A stretch of DNA of 42,609 nt from Spirochaetaceae bacterium (GTDB lineage Bacteria; Spirochaetota; Spirochaetia; SZUA-6; Bin103). The stretch is taken from assembly GCA_028818385.1 (NCBI GenBank), contig JAPPNY010000159.1, positions 1 to 42,609 of the forward strand. Reading direction: 5' to 3'. Below are positions 1 to 8,536 of the stretch, piece by piece; positions within the stretch are counted from its first letter, which is position 1; each line of letters starts with the position of its first letter. Made by a program: the position numbers and the translations under genes. The notes beneath the pieces were generated by a model, which worked only from the letters and a program-made list of their open reading frames with translations, searched no databases and was not told the DNA's origin.

Positions 1-1
1 C

Positions 2-121
2 TACAACGAGGTCCGCCCGCACTCGGCGCTGGGCGGCCGTACGCCGGGCGAAGCGACCCATTCGGGATCCGTGTCGAGTTCGCGTTTTCGGGAGGAGCAG
101 GCCACTATGCGTTTGCGGTAG
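2..121 (+). pseudogene. 3' end of an IS3-type transposase (integrase core C-terminus)
   Basis: The reading frame enters from the left edge and stops at TAG 119-121, giving 39 readable residues. It starts with YNEVRPHSALGGRTPGE, the hallmark C-terminal end of the DDE integrase core in IS3-family (and related IS481) transposases, where the YN..RPHSALG block follows the last catalytic Glu. The rest lies outside the window, so whether the element is intact cannot be judged. It sits about 50 bases before a broken ATPase gene that seems to have lost its 5' part at this junction. Confidence 0.7.
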
Positions 122-141
122 GAGCTCGACCCAAGGGTGGG

Positions 142-610
142 TACGAGGTACAGCATGAAGAGTGCCTGGTCGTGGAGGAGCGCCCCCACTACTACCGCGT
201 GGAACGCGGCGAAGTCGCGCTTCACCCAGCAGCCGCCGAGGTCCTGATCGACAGCCTCCGGGACGCGGGTGAGCACACGCAGGTTCTGGTCACCAGTCAC
301 AGCCCGGAGCTGCTCGACAACCAGGCCATCTCCGACGATTCGATCGCGGCCGTGTTCGCCGACCACGGAGAGAGCCGTATCGGACCGCTGGATGAAGTCG
401 GCCGGTCGGCACTGAGGGACCGCCTGTATACCGTGGGAGAACTGCTCAAGATGAAGCAGATCGAGCCGGATCCGTCGCTCACGCCTGGAACCGCGTCAGC
501 TCGAGCTGTTCGGCCCGGAAGGCCCTACCGTCCGACGCTCCTGCAGTCATCGCTCACCGCGATCCTCGATCTCGACGCGGCTCGGGCGGCGCCCTCGTTC
601 GAGAAGCTCT
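142..610 (+). pseudogene. Remnant of an AAA/ABC-like ATPase (OLD/RecF-type C-terminal part)
   Basis: From the GTG at 172 the frame reads HPAAAEVLIDSLRDAG and then LVTSHSPELLDN, the Walker-B-proximal and H-switch region of AAA_21/OLD-like ATPases (SHS followed by a leucine-rich turn). The Walker A part is missing upstream, where the transposase end lies. Near base 497 the homologous reading moves to the +1 frame, which gives QLELFGPEGP before stopping, so a frameshift is likely. The open frame running on to 651 is then out of register and probably not meaningful. I read this as a gene cut at its 5' end by the IS element and then degraded. Exact function unknown. Confidence 0.55.
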
Positions 611-664
611 GGCGGGACGTGATCTCGCTGCTGACGGCCGTCGGCGGATAACACATCCCGATCC

Positions 665-2212
665 TCAGCCGTCGGCCACCTCGAACGCGGTTACGTTGCG
701 GGTCTGGCGGCTGAACTCCACGCCGATCAGGTGGATTGGCTCGCCCCGGCCGCGGTACTTGGCAGCGTAATCCCGCTCCTGGATCTGCGCGAGCGCCGAT
801 CCCGGCGGCGACAGCTCCGCCACCTTGAACTCGAACAGGTAGACGTGCCCGCCTGTGCGCACCCCCATGTCCAGCCGCCCGTGGCTGCTCGACTCCTCGA
901 CGACGATCTCGTAGCCCAGCGCCGCGAAGTACGAGTAGAACACACTCGCGTAGTAGCCCTCGTAGTTCGCAATGTCGTTGCTCATATGCCATTCGTACGG
1001 GATGCTCGCGAAGAACGCATGGAACAGCTCCTCCAACCCGGCGCAGTCGTGCGCTGCAAGCAGGCGCGCCAAGCGGATGCTGTTTGCCGTCTGCCGGACG
1101 GTATCCTGCACCAAGTGGCCCAGAAGCTGTACATTCAGGCTCTGGCGCACCTCGCGGTTCGGATAGCCCAACCGATACAGCGGCAGGCCGCCCAGCTCCT
1201 CCTCTCCGGTTATCGTCAGGTAGCCGGTCTGGAACAGCAACGCCTCCGTGCCGATCTTGCCCACGTCGAACGCCGACAGCAGATCCCCCGTGCTCATCAT
1301 CTCGTCCAGCGACACCGTGGAGACGCGGCGCCGGACCAGGGTCTCCACCAGAAACGCCGGCGTCCCCGTCTCGAACCAGTGGGCGGCGAACTCGCGCCGG
1401 TCGAACAGCAGCAGCACGTCGTATGGGTTGTACACCTTCTCCTCACCGCGCCAACGGTAGCCGTTGTACCACTCCCGTACGCGCTCCCGATCCAGGCCGG
1501 CCAGCTCCGGGGCGAACACCATGTCCAGGTCACGCTCCGTGTACCCGCAGATCGCCGAGTAGCGCCGATCCAGCGTGAGGTCGGTGAGGTTGTTCAGCAC
1601 CGAGAACACGCTCACCTTCGTGAACTTGCTCACGCCGGTCAGGAACGTGAAGTGCACGTGCGCGTCGCTCGCCTTGATCACTCCGTACAGTCCGCGCAGG
1701 TAGCCGCGGTTGGCGAGCGCCACCTCCGGTCGCTCGATCGCGTCCAGGATCGGCTTGTCGTACTCGTCGACCAGCACCGCGACGCGCTGTCCGCTGCGCT
1801 CGTGCAGTGACTGGATCAGGTGCCCGAACCGCTCCGGAGCCGTGTCGTAGCGAGGGCGTATTCCGGCGGCGGTCTCGATGCCGTCCAACTGCGCCGACAG
1901 GTTGGCGTGCAGCGCGCCCGCCTCCTCGAAGTGGCCGCGGGCGAAGTCCAGCCGCACCACCGGATGGCGCTTTGTCCAGTCGTGGCGGTCGTGGATGGCG
2001 AGCCCGGAGAACAGCGGCTGGTTGCCTTCGAACAACTCCTTCAGCGTGTCCAGGAACAGGCTCTTGCCGAACCGCCGCGGACGCGACAGGAAGTAGTGCT
2101 TGCCCTTCGACAGCAGCCGTTCGATGTACGGCGTCTTGTCCACGTAGTAGCAGCCTTCCTCCCGAAGCTCGCGGAAGGTCTGCATACCGATGGGCAACCG
2201 CCGCCTGGTCAT
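665..2212 (-). CDS. AAA-ATPase-like / PD-(D/E)XK nuclease family protein (DUF1703 type)
   Basis: A 515-residue protein with the two-part layout of the AAA-ATPase_like (PF09820) plus PDDEXK_9 (PF08011) family. Residues 6-35 hold the typical opening (PIGMQTFRELREEG, then YYVDKTPYI). Walker A is SRPRRFGKS at 43-51 and Walker B is VLVDEYDKP around 146-154. The C-terminal nuclease-like domain has GRLDMGV near 445 and EFK at 461-463, the D...ExK pattern. These proteins are multicopy in Bacteroidetes and spirochaetes, are thought to be mobile-element- or defence-associated, and have no firm biochemical role. A TAAGAT hexamer lies 5 nt upstream of the ATG on the coding strand, so any transcript from it would be nearly leaderless; this is weak evidence. 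Full length, no lesions seen. Confidence 0.85.
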   Translation of the reverse strand: MTRRRLPIGMQTFRELREEGCYYVDKTPYIERLLSKGKHYFLSRPRRFGKSLFLDTLKELFEGNQPLFSGLAIHDRHDWTKRHPVVRLDFARGHFEEAGALHANLSAQLDGIETAAGIRPRYDTAPERFGHLIQSLHERSGQRVAVLVDEYDKPILDAIERPEVALANRGYLRGLYGVIKASDAHVHFTFLTGVSKFTKVSVFSVLNNLTDLTLDRRYSAICGYTERDLDMVFAPELAGLDRERVREWYNGYRWRGEEKVYNPYDVLLLFDRREFAAHWFETGTPAFLVETLVRRRVSTVSLDEMMSTGDLLSAFDVGKIGTEALLFQTGYLTITGEEELGGLPLYRLGYPNREVRQSLNVQLLGHLVQDTVRQTANSIRLARLLAAHDCAGLEELFHAFFASIPYEWHMSNDIANYEGYYASVFYSYFAALGYEIVVEESSSHGRLDMGVRTGGHVYLFEFKVAELSPPGSALAQIQERDYAAKYRGRGEPIHLIGVEFSRQTRNVTAFEVADG

Positions 2213-2274
2213 CGAGTCATCTTACCGCGGCGCTGGGAACCTCTCGCGACGTACGGTCAACCGTTCGATCGAGG

Positions 2275-3507
2275 TCAGTACCCGCGCGCCTCGAAGTGGG
2301 GCTTCATCGCCGTGATGTACTCGCGTCCGCCCACGCGGTAGAGGCCCATGTAGAAGTAGGGAACCGCGCCGCGGCGGCACATCTCGTCGGTCATCTGTGA
2401 CAGCAGCATCTGCGTGAGCACGTTGTCGATGATGCCGCTGGCCGGGCAGATCGGCTCTGCGCAGCCGGTCACCTCGACCACGCCGCCCGCCTCGTCGCAG
2501 GCGTTGCCCAGGTAGCGGTCGCTCAGTTGCCGCATGCGCGGCGAGGTTTCCATGCCGACGGTCACCACCCGCGTGCCGTTCGCCCGAGCTTCCTCCGCCC
2601 AGGCGATCTCCTGCGGATGGTCGGCGCTCACGGCGGTGATGATCAGGGTGTCGGAGTCGCCGCCTTCGGCAGCCGGCCGCGGCTGATGAGCGCAGGTCAG
2701 CATCAGGCCCTGGGCAACCGTATTCGCATCCGCGCGTACGCCCTCGTTGCTGCCGTTGACGTCGACGTGGCCGCCCGAAATCACCCGCCGGGCCAGCTCC
2801 GCCGCCTCCTCACCGATCGGCTGCCGGTGGCGGCGGTTCACCTCGTCCAGCCGTTCGAGCAAAACGGTCAGGTAGGCGCGCGCCTTCGACCCGTCGGGCG
2901 AGCCGCCCGTGCCGAGCGCCTGCATCACCTCCGCGGTCAGGCACCAGTGGATGGCGCAGCTCACGTTGGAGGAGCCGGGAAAGACCTTCATCTCCGGCAC
3001 CTGCGGCACGTCGACCAGGCCCTGCTCCCACGGGATGTGGGTGTCGATCACCTGGTCGGCCACGTCCGCCGGCATCAGCCCGCCGGGGTTGTCGCCCAGC
3101 CAGCCCGGTGCCGCGCCGGAGTTCACGTAAGCGGTGGTGAAGACGATGACGTGCACGCCGCGGTCGCGCACCTCCTGCACCGCGGGGGTCACGCAGTTGG
3201 TGAGCAGCAGGTCGCCGGCGCGCATCTGCGCGTACTGCTCGGGCGTGTGGTGGTCGGGACCCTGGAACGCGAACGGCGCAGGATTGCCCTCGCGGTCGTT
3301 CGACAGCTCCGTGGTCGGCATGTGCCCGGTGGTGATGTTGGCGTGCACGGTGCTGCCGGCTCGGATCGTCCGCACCGCCCGGTCGGCGACCGCCGTCCAG
3401 GTCGGCACGCCGTCGAGGGTGGTCCGCAGCAGCGCGCAGGCGCGCTGGAAGTACTGGTCGCAGAACGCGATCGTGTGGCCCCAGGTGTGCTCGGGGTCGT
3501 GCCTCAT
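2275..3507 (-). CDS. SIS (sugar isomerase) domain-like protein
   Basis: A 410-residue soluble protein. The ATG at 3507 is chosen because GGAGG (3515-3519 on the complement) sits 7 nt upstream; a longer frame to 3564 lacks this. Two Rossmann-like halves are suggested: an N-terminal segment with STVHANITTGHMPTTEL, reminiscent of the phosphosugar-binding loop of SIS proteins, then LLTNCVTPAVQEVRDRGVHV, and later LIITAVSADHPQEIAWAEEA followed by VVTVGM. SIS domains bind phosphosugars in isomerases and transcription factors; no HTH domain is visible here, so an enzyme or sugar-binding role is more likely. It diverges from a GH32-like gene with only 35 bases between starts, which fits shared control in sugar use. 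Family call is tentative. Confidence 0.5.
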   Translation of the reverse strand: MRHDPEHTWGHTIAFCDQYFQRACALLRTTLDGVPTWTAVADRAVRTIRAGSTVHANITTGHMPTTELSNDREGNPAPFAFQGPDHHTPEQYAQMRAGDLLLTNCVTPAVQEVRDRGVHVIVFTTAYVNSGAAPGWLGDNPGGLMPADVADQVIDTHIPWEQGLVDVPQVPEMKVFPGSSNVSCAIHWCLTAEVMQALGTGGSPDGSKARAYLTVLLERLDEVNRRHRQPIGEEAAELARRVISGGHVDVNGSNEGVRADANTVAQGLMLTCAHQPRPAAEGGDSDTLIITAVSADHPQEIAWAEEARANGTRVVTVGMETSPRMRQLSDRYLGNACDEAGGVVEVTGCAEPICPASGIIDNVLTQMLLSQMTDEMCRRGAVPYFYMGLYRVGGREYITAMKPHFEARGY

Positions 3508-3542
3508 GCCGTTTCCTCCGGCGCGCACTGTATGGGTCTGGC

Positions 3543-5051
3543 ATGCCGGCGACAACCGCGGCACGATGCGGGCGCGTGGCCGACGCCGACTACCGAACCG
3601 CCTTCCACTACCAGCCGGAGTCCGGGTACATCGGCGACCCGCTGACGTTCGTCCGGGACGGCGAGTACCACGTGTTCTTCCAGTACCACCCGTGCGACGG
3701 ACCGGACTGGAACCCGTGGCTCACCGGGACCGCGCACTGGGGTCATGCGGTCAGCTCCGATCTCGTCCACTGGCGCCGGCTCCCGGACGCGCTGGTCCCC
3801 TCGGACGACAGCCCGGACGCCGAGAGCCCCGACCGCGACGGGTGCTGGAGCGGCAGCATCGTACGAGACGGCGATCTGTTCCACATCATCTACACCGGCC
3901 TGCGCAAGAACGTGGCGGGGACGCATCCGCGGGAGGGAGCGCGCTTCACCCAGAACCTGGCCACGAGCCGCGACCTCGTCCACTGGACCAAGGATCCCGG
4001 CCGCCCGCTTGCGGTCGACCCGCCGGCTGGGGGTGGCGAGAACGGCTTCCCCGGGAGCTTCTTCCACGATCCGCTGGTCTGGAAGGAGGGAGCGTGGTGG
4101 CACCTGCTGCTCGACGCCTATGACGCGGCGAGCACCCCGCCGGCCAACCGGCTGCTGCTCTACCGTTCCGCCGATCTGCGCGACTGGCGGTTCGTGGGTG
4201 TGCTGTTCGAGAACGAGGGCGGTCTGCACACGCCTCTCCCCGACTACTTCCCGGTCGACGGCAGGCACGTCGTGCTGCTGCACGGCTACAAGAGGGAGGA
4301 CCAGCGGTTCGTCCACGGGTACTACAACCGCTGGTTCACGGGCTCGCTCGACGGCGGCCGGTTCCGGCCGGCGGCCGAGGGGTTGCTCGACGGCGGCTAC
4401 CTGCACGCGATCAGGACGTTCGCGGACGAGCGCGGCCGGCGGCTGCTGCTGGGAGTGATCCGCGAGGGCCGCCCGCGCGAGGCGGGACTGGCGGCCGGCT
4501 GGGTGCAGGCGATGTCGCTGCCGCAGGTGGTGTCGGTCCGATCCGACGGTCACCTGACGGTCGCTCCCGCGCCCGAGCTGCGCGCGCTCCGCCGCGAGCA
4601 CGTGCGGCTCCAGGGGCTCAAGGTAGCCGGCACGCGACTCCTGGACGGCGTCGGCGGAAGGGCGCTGGAAATCGTAGCCTCCGTGTCGCCGCCGGCCGAT
4701 GGCGCGTGGGGGCTGATCGTGCTCGGCGCCGACGACCTCAGCGAGCACACGCGGATCGAGCTCGACCCCGCTTCCCGGCGGCTGCGACTTCGGAACGTCG
4801 CGACGCCGCCACCGGCGCGGGATGCCGAGGGCTACGACGATGCGCCGCTGCTCATCGAAGATCCCCGCCGCGTGCGGCTGCACGTGTTCGTCGATCGCTC
4901 GGTCGTGGAGGTGTTCGTCGACGACGGCCGTACCTCGTTCACGTGGCGGGCCTACCGGTCGAGCCCACGGCACGACCGGGTCGGGCTTTTCGCGACGGCC
5001 GGCCGCATCACGGCGGATCGCCTCGACGTCTGGCAGCTTGCCTCGATCTGA
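3543..5051 (+). CDS. GH32-like glycoside hydrolase (invertase/levanase fold)
   Basis: A 502-residue protein matching clan GH-J five-bladed propellers with a C-terminal beta-sandwich. Nucleophile region YIGDPLTF (Asp32) replaces the usual WMNDPNG. FFQYHP, then GHAVSSDLVHW and CWSGS follow as in GH32. FHDPLVW (Asp176) matches the transition-state stabiliser of the RDP motif. The general acid block, normally W-E-C-P-D, reads T-P-L-P-D (230-234), so the catalytic Glu appears to be Pro. The C-terminal DRSVVEVFVDDG near 455 is the classic GH32 sandwich motif. No signal peptide seen, so cytoplasmic. The start could also be GTG 3576. Substrate not predictable; activity on fructans is doubtful given the missing Glu. 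Confidence 0.75.
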   Translation: MPATTAARCGRVADADYRTAFHYQPESGYIGDPLTFVRDGEYHVFFQYHPCDGPDWNPWLTGTAHWGHAVSSDLVHWRRLPDALVPSDDSPDAESPDRDGCWSGSIVRDGDLFHIIYTGLRKNVAGTHPREGARFTQNLATSRDLVHWTKDPGRPLAVDPPAGGGENGFPGSFFHDPLVWKEGAWWHLLLDAYDAASTPPANRLLLYRSADLRDWRFVGVLFENEGGLHTPLPDYFPVDGRHVVLLHGYKREDQRFVHGYYNRWFTGSLDGGRFRPAAEGLLDGGYLHAIRTFADERGRRLLLGVIREGRPREAGLAAGWVQAMSLPQVVSVRSDGHLTVAPAPELRALRREHVRLQGLKVAGTRLLDGVGGRALEIVASVSPPADGAWGLIVLGADDLSEHTRIELDPASRRLRLRNVATPPPARDAEGYDDAPLLIEDPRRVRLHVFVDRSVVEVFVDDGRTSFTWRAYRSSPRHDRVGLFATAGRITADRLDVWQLASI

Positions 5052-5097
5052 CGGCCCGTGGGGGCGACCCTCGTGCATGTTGGGCATACGGAACGGG

Positions 5098-5107
5098 TAT
5101 TGCAATA
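5098..5107. promoter_or_regulatory. Perfect 10-bp palindrome ahead of the vapB remnant
   Basis: TATTGCAATA is its own reverse complement and ends at the first ATG of the dead antitoxin gene. VapB-type antitoxins repress their own promoters at short palindromes in this position, so it is a plausible relic operator. A longer inverted pair, TGGGCA near 5081 and TGCCCA at 5112-5117, flanks it. Confidence 0.35.
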
Positions 5108-5355
5108 TGGTTGCCCATATGAAGACGACCATAGAGATTCCCGACGCTCTCCTTTAAGAGGCCAAGGAGGTGGCGGCCGCACGCGGCACGACCCTCAAGG
5201 AGTTGGTCGCGACGGGTCTCCACGCGGTCGTGCATGACGCCCGCAGCCCCGCTCGTGTCTCGTACCGGCGTCACACGGTCGCCGGCAACGGCCTGCAGCC
5301 GGGCGTGAGCGCCGGCAACTGGGAGACCATCCGGTCGCTGGCGTATGAGGGGGGC
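5107..5355 (+). pseudogene. VapB-type antitoxin gene with internal stop codon (orphan, dead)
   Basis: The frame from ATG 5107 or 5119 begins MKTTIEIPDALL, the diagnostic N-terminus of DUF2191/VapB-like antitoxins, then hits TAA at 5155-5157. The same frame continues after the stop with EAKEVAAARGTTLKELVATG and, further on, NWETIRSLAYEGGG, which is the normal C-terminal block of this family. So one nonsense codon (where Arg, Glu or Gln is usual) interrupts an otherwise collinear antitoxin. The natural stop is missing after YEGGG, and no PIN-domain VapC toxin follows; the sequence runs into the convergent PHP gene. The 3' part and the toxin were probably deleted. Confidence 0.75.
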
Positions 5356-5479
5356 GGCCCGCTCTACCCCGCCGATCGCTTCTTCTCGCTATTCCCTCCT
5401 CTCAACACACACAATCCGGTGCTGGGGTTGCGCACTTCGGCGCCGTTGGGCGGGGGAGCCGCAGCACGCCCGGCGGCAT

Positions 5480-6295
5480 TCACCACGGGACGATGCTGCA
5501 TACCCGCTCCCGGAACACCGCCTCCCCTTCGAAGCCTATGGCTTGGAGCCGCTCGGCGACCTCGCCGAATGCGGCGCCGATGTCGCGGCTGTGGTGTGCG
5601 TCGCTGCCGATGCTCACGGCGCGCCCGCCCAACTCCCGGTAACGCTCGAGGATCGCCCACGCCGGGTACGACTCGTCCTCAGGCCGCCGCATTCCGGCGG
5701 TGTTGATCTCCGGCACCACGCCGGCGTCGATCAGTGCCTGCAGGATGGGGTCGAGCACTACCGGCTCGGTCGCGCGCATCGGCACGTTCCAGTCGCGCCG
5801 CAGGTAGCGCTTGACGTAGTCGAGGTGGCCCAGGACGTCGAACGGCCGGCGCCCGCCGGCGGCCAGTTCCCGGCAGAGATCGGCGGCGCCACGCAGCGTC
5901 GCAAGGTAGGCGCGCCGCATCGCCTCGGCGCCGATCTCCCGCCACTCCCTGGGCGGGCGGCCACCGATCCAGTGGACGCTCAGCAGCACGAGGTCGAACG
6001 GGTGGCGGTCGAGGTAGTCCAGCGTCTCCTCGATCATCTCCGGCTGGTAGTCCACCTCGATGCCGAACCCGATCCACAACTCTGGTGAGAAACGCCTGCG
6101 CAACCCGTCGATGGTGGCGGCGATGGCGTCGTAGTCCCACCGGCACCGATCCCAGTCGCGGGGATGCATGTCGTAGTGCTCGGTGAAGGTCAGGCCGGCC
6201 AGCCCGGCGGCCAGAGCCCGCTCGCAGTTGGCCACCGGATCCGCGTTGGAGTCCACGGAGTGACGGGAGTGCAGATGCTGGTCGTAGAGCTTCAC
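5480..6295 (-). CDS. PHP-domain phosphoesterase, histidinol-phosphatase (HisK) type
   Basis: A 271-residue single-domain PHP protein. Metal-binding motifs appear in the canonical order: HLHSRHSVD (His7, His9), FTEHYD (Glu39, His40), GHLDYVKR around 155, and GSDAHH at 230-235. This is the trinuclear-metal fold of HisK-type histidinol phosphate phosphatases and of many sugar-phosphate or cyclic-phosphate phosphoesterases. No other histidine-biosynthesis gene is in the window, so a sugar-phosphate substrate is as likely as histidinol phosphate. The start ATG (6295) overlaps the stop of the upstream ABC ATPase by 4 bases, showing translational coupling as the last gene of a leftward operon. Confidence 0.85.
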   Translation of the reverse strand: MKLYDQHLHSRHSVDSNADPVANCERALAAGLAGLTFTEHYDMHPRDWDRCRWDYDAIAATIDGLRRRFSPELWIGFGIEVDYQPEMIEETLDYLDRHPFDLVLLSVHWIGGRPPREWREIGAEAMRRAYLATLRGAADLCRELAAGGRRPFDVLGHLDYVKRYLRRDWNVPMRATEPVVLDPILQALIDAGVVPEINTAGMRRPEDESYPAWAILERYRELGGRAVSIGSDAHHSRDIGAAFGEVAERLQAIGFEGEAVFRERVCSIVPW

Positions 6296-7065
6296 CGCAT
6301 GCCCGGCAGGGTCTGCCGGTAGAGCTCCTCCCGCTGCTTGAGCGTGTCATAGGGCGCCTCGTAGGCGCGCTCAAGCTGGTCGCGGGTGTGCACCTTGGCC
6401 GTGGGGCCGATCAGCGGGTCCTGATCCGGGCGGAACAGCACCACCTGATCCGAGTACTGCTCCGACAGGTCGAGCTCGTGCGCGGAGTAGTACCAGGTGA
6501 GTCCTTCGCTACGCACGTACTCGTGCAGAAAGCCCATCGCCGTGCGCTTCTGGTGGTCCTCCATCGCGAACACCGGCTCGTCCATCATCAGCATCCGCGA
6601 TCCGTACAGCAGGCAGAACGCCAGCAGCGTGCGCTGCAGCTCGCCCTTGCTCACCTCCTGCGTGCGCTTGAGCAGCACCTCCTGCAGGTCGAAGACGCGC
6701 ACCAGCTCGCGCACGAACTCCTCCGAGTGCTCCTCGTGGTAGCCGCTCAGGTAGACCTGTGCGAGCAGGTCGCCGATCGGCTCCTCGGTCTCGAACTCCA
6801 TGTTCTGATGGATCAGCGACACGAAGCGCTGCCGCTCGTGCAGGTCGCGCAGGTCGCGCGTGTCGATGCCCTGCAGCAGCACCGTGCCGGCGTCCGGGAG
6901 GGCGATGCCCGACGCCAGCAGCATCAGCGTGGACTTGCCGGTCCCGTTCTGGCCCACGAACGCGGCCACGCCGGACGGCAGCCGGAGCGACAGGTCGGTG
7001 AACACCGGCTCGTCGCCCTCCGGGTAGGCGTAGGTCACCCACTGCAGCTCGACCGCGTGCATCAC
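6292..7065 (-). CDS. Stand-alone ABC-type ATPase
   Basis: 257 residues with one nucleotide-binding domain: Walker A GQNGTGKST (38-46), Q-loop Gln87 in LIHQNM, a divergent signature VSKGE (138-142) instead of LSGGQ, Walker B MLMMDEP (158-164), and switch His196 in YYSAHELDL. There is no TOBE or other C-terminal regulatory domain, so it is not a MalK/MsmX type subunit. No permease is encoded nearby. It starts one base after the sulfatase stop and overlaps the PHP gene by 4 bases. It could energise an importer or exporter encoded elsewhere, or act as a non-transport ABC protein. The SKGE signature resembles that of SMC/Rad50-like and some exporter ATPases, but overall architecture is transporter-like. 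Confidence 0.8.
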   Translation of the reverse strand: MMHAVELQWVTYAYPEGDEPVFTDLSLRLPSGVAAFVGQNGTGKSTLMLLASGIALPDAGTVLLQGIDTRDLRDLHERQRFVSLIHQNMEFETEEPIGDLLAQVYLSGYHEEHSEEFVRELVRVFDLQEVLLKRTQEVSKGELQRTLLAFCLLYGSRMLMMDEPVFAMEDHQKRTAMGFLHEYVRSEGLTWYYSAHELDLSEQYSDQVVLFRPDQDPLIGPTAKVHTRDQLERAYEAPYDTLKQREELYRQTLPGMR

Positions 7066-7066
7066 C

Positions 7067-8536
7067 TCAGGCCTCGGACTCGAACGGTAACCGATACTGC
7101 CGGCGCCAGTACGCCGGCCCGCGCTCCGACTCGCCGTGCAACGGACCCTCGGCGTCTATCAGGCGGTCCAGCAGCGCGCGGGTGAGCCGCTCCCGCTGCG
7201 GTGCCAAGTCGGGATCGTCGAAGCGGTTGTCCGCCTCGTGCGGGTCGCGCTGCAGGTCGTACAGCTCCCCGTACGGCTGCCCAGGGTAGTGCACGAGCTT
7301 GTAACGCTCTCCCCGCACCATTTTCACCGGCCCAGACTCCGCGAACACGTACTCGCGCCGCGCCGGCTCGCCTCCAAACAGCGCGCTTCGCTGACTCGTT
7401 CCCTGCATCTCCGGCGGCACCTCCAGGCCCGCGCACGACAGCAGGGTTGGCGCCAGGTCGACCAGCTCGACCGGCTCGTCCACCACCCGGCCCGCTTCGC
7501 CGCCCGGCGTCCGCACGATCAGCGGCACGTGCAGCCCCACGTCGTACAGCATCGGGTACTCGTCGATGCTCTTGATCAGCATGCCGAAGTGGCCGAGCAA
7601 CTCGCCGTGGTCGGACAGGAACGCCACCACCGTGTCCTCGAGCATGCCGCGCTCCGCGAGCGCAGCCATCACTTTTCCCACCTGCGCGTCCACCAGGGAG
7701 ATGCTGCCGTAGTAGAGCGCGGTCACGCGGCGCAGCGCCGCCTCGTCCAGGTCCTCGAAGTCCTCCTTGCGGCCGTGGCGCTTGTAGCCGAGGTGCTGCG
7801 GCGGCTTGTTGGCGAGCCCCGTGCCGAACGTAGGCGGCAGCGGAAGGGACTCCGGGTCGTACATCGACGCGTACGGCTCGGGGGCGTCGAAGGGTATGTG
7901 CGGATTGGGCAGGCCCATGAACAGGAACAGCGGCTGCTCGGCGGGGTGCCGGCGAATCAGCTCCACGGTGCGGTCGCCCACCCAGCCGTCGAAGTAGGCG
8001 TGCTCGGGCAGCGGGTTGACCGCGGCGCGGAACCCTTCCAGGTACTCCGGCCGGCCGTGCATGGCGAATGCCTCCACCGCCGTCTGCCAGTGGCCGTTGG
8101 CTTTCAGCCACGCCTTGTAGTGCGGATGCAGCACCTCCGGGTCGGTGGCGCCGGAGCGCTGGCCTTCGCTCTGGATCAGCTCGTCGAAGGCGGTGAGCTT
8201 GGCGTCCGACAGGTGCAGTTTGCCGGTGCCGGCGGTGTGGTAGCCGAGGGCACGCAGATACTCCGGGAGGGTGAGCTCGTGGTCGCCGACGGCAACGTAG
8301 TTGGACGTGCTGCCGTTCACGTGCGGATAGCGGGACGTCAGGATCGAGGCGCGGCTGGGCGCGCACTGGGGGTGCTGCGAGAACGCCTGTGCGAAGCGCG
8401 TGCCGGCGGCCGCCAGCGCGTCGACGTGAGGGGTGCGGATGATCGGGTTGCCGTAGCAGCCGACGCAGTCGGCGCGCAACTGGTCCGACAGGATCACGAC
8501 GATGTGCGGGGGCCGGCCGGCCCCTCCCCCGTTCAC
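7067..8536 (-). CDS. Type I sulfatase (alkaline-phosphatase superfamily)
   Basis: 489 residues. The formylglycine signature is CAPSRASILTSRYP, with Cys58 the residue to be converted by a sulfatase-modifying enzyme (none in this window). Metal ligands are in ILSDQLRADC (Asp18) and SDHGELLGHFG; the GTGKLHL motif is also conserved. The start is GTG 8536, sharing GTGA with the stop of the upstream isomerase. No signal peptide is visible, so the enzyme looks cytoplasmic and would act on imported sulfated sugars or aryl sulfates. Placement with an isomerase and a phosphatase suggests the desulfated sugar is then metabolised. Specificity cannot be read from the sequence. Confidence 0.9.
   Translation of the reverse strand: MNGGGAGRPPHIVVILSDQLRADCVGCYGNPIIRTPHVDALAAAGTRFAQAFSQHPQCAPSRASILTSRYPHVNGSTSNYVAVGDHELTLPEYLRALGYHTAGTGKLHLSDAKLTAFDELIQSEGQRSGATDPEVLHPHYKAWLKANGHWQTAVEAFAMHGRPEYLEGFRAAVNPLPEHAYFDGWVGDRTVELIRRHPAEQPLFLFMGLPNPHIPFDAPEPYASMYDPESLPLPPTFGTGLANKPPQHLGYKRHGRKEDFEDLDEAALRRVTALYYGSISLVDAQVGKVMAALAERGMLEDTVVAFLSDHGELLGHFGMLIKSIDEYPMLYDVGLHVPLIVRTPGGEAGRVVDEPVELVDLAPTLLSCAGLEVPPEMQGTSQRSALFGGEPARREYVFAESGPVKMVRGERYKLVHYPGQPYGELYDLQRDPHEADNRFDDPDLAPQRERLTRALLDRLIDAEGPLHGESERGPAYWRRQYRLPFESEA

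Noticed and set aside
498..651. Open frame after the ATPase remnant as a separate gene
   Set aside because: It is the out-of-register continuation after a likely frameshift and has no start signal of its own.
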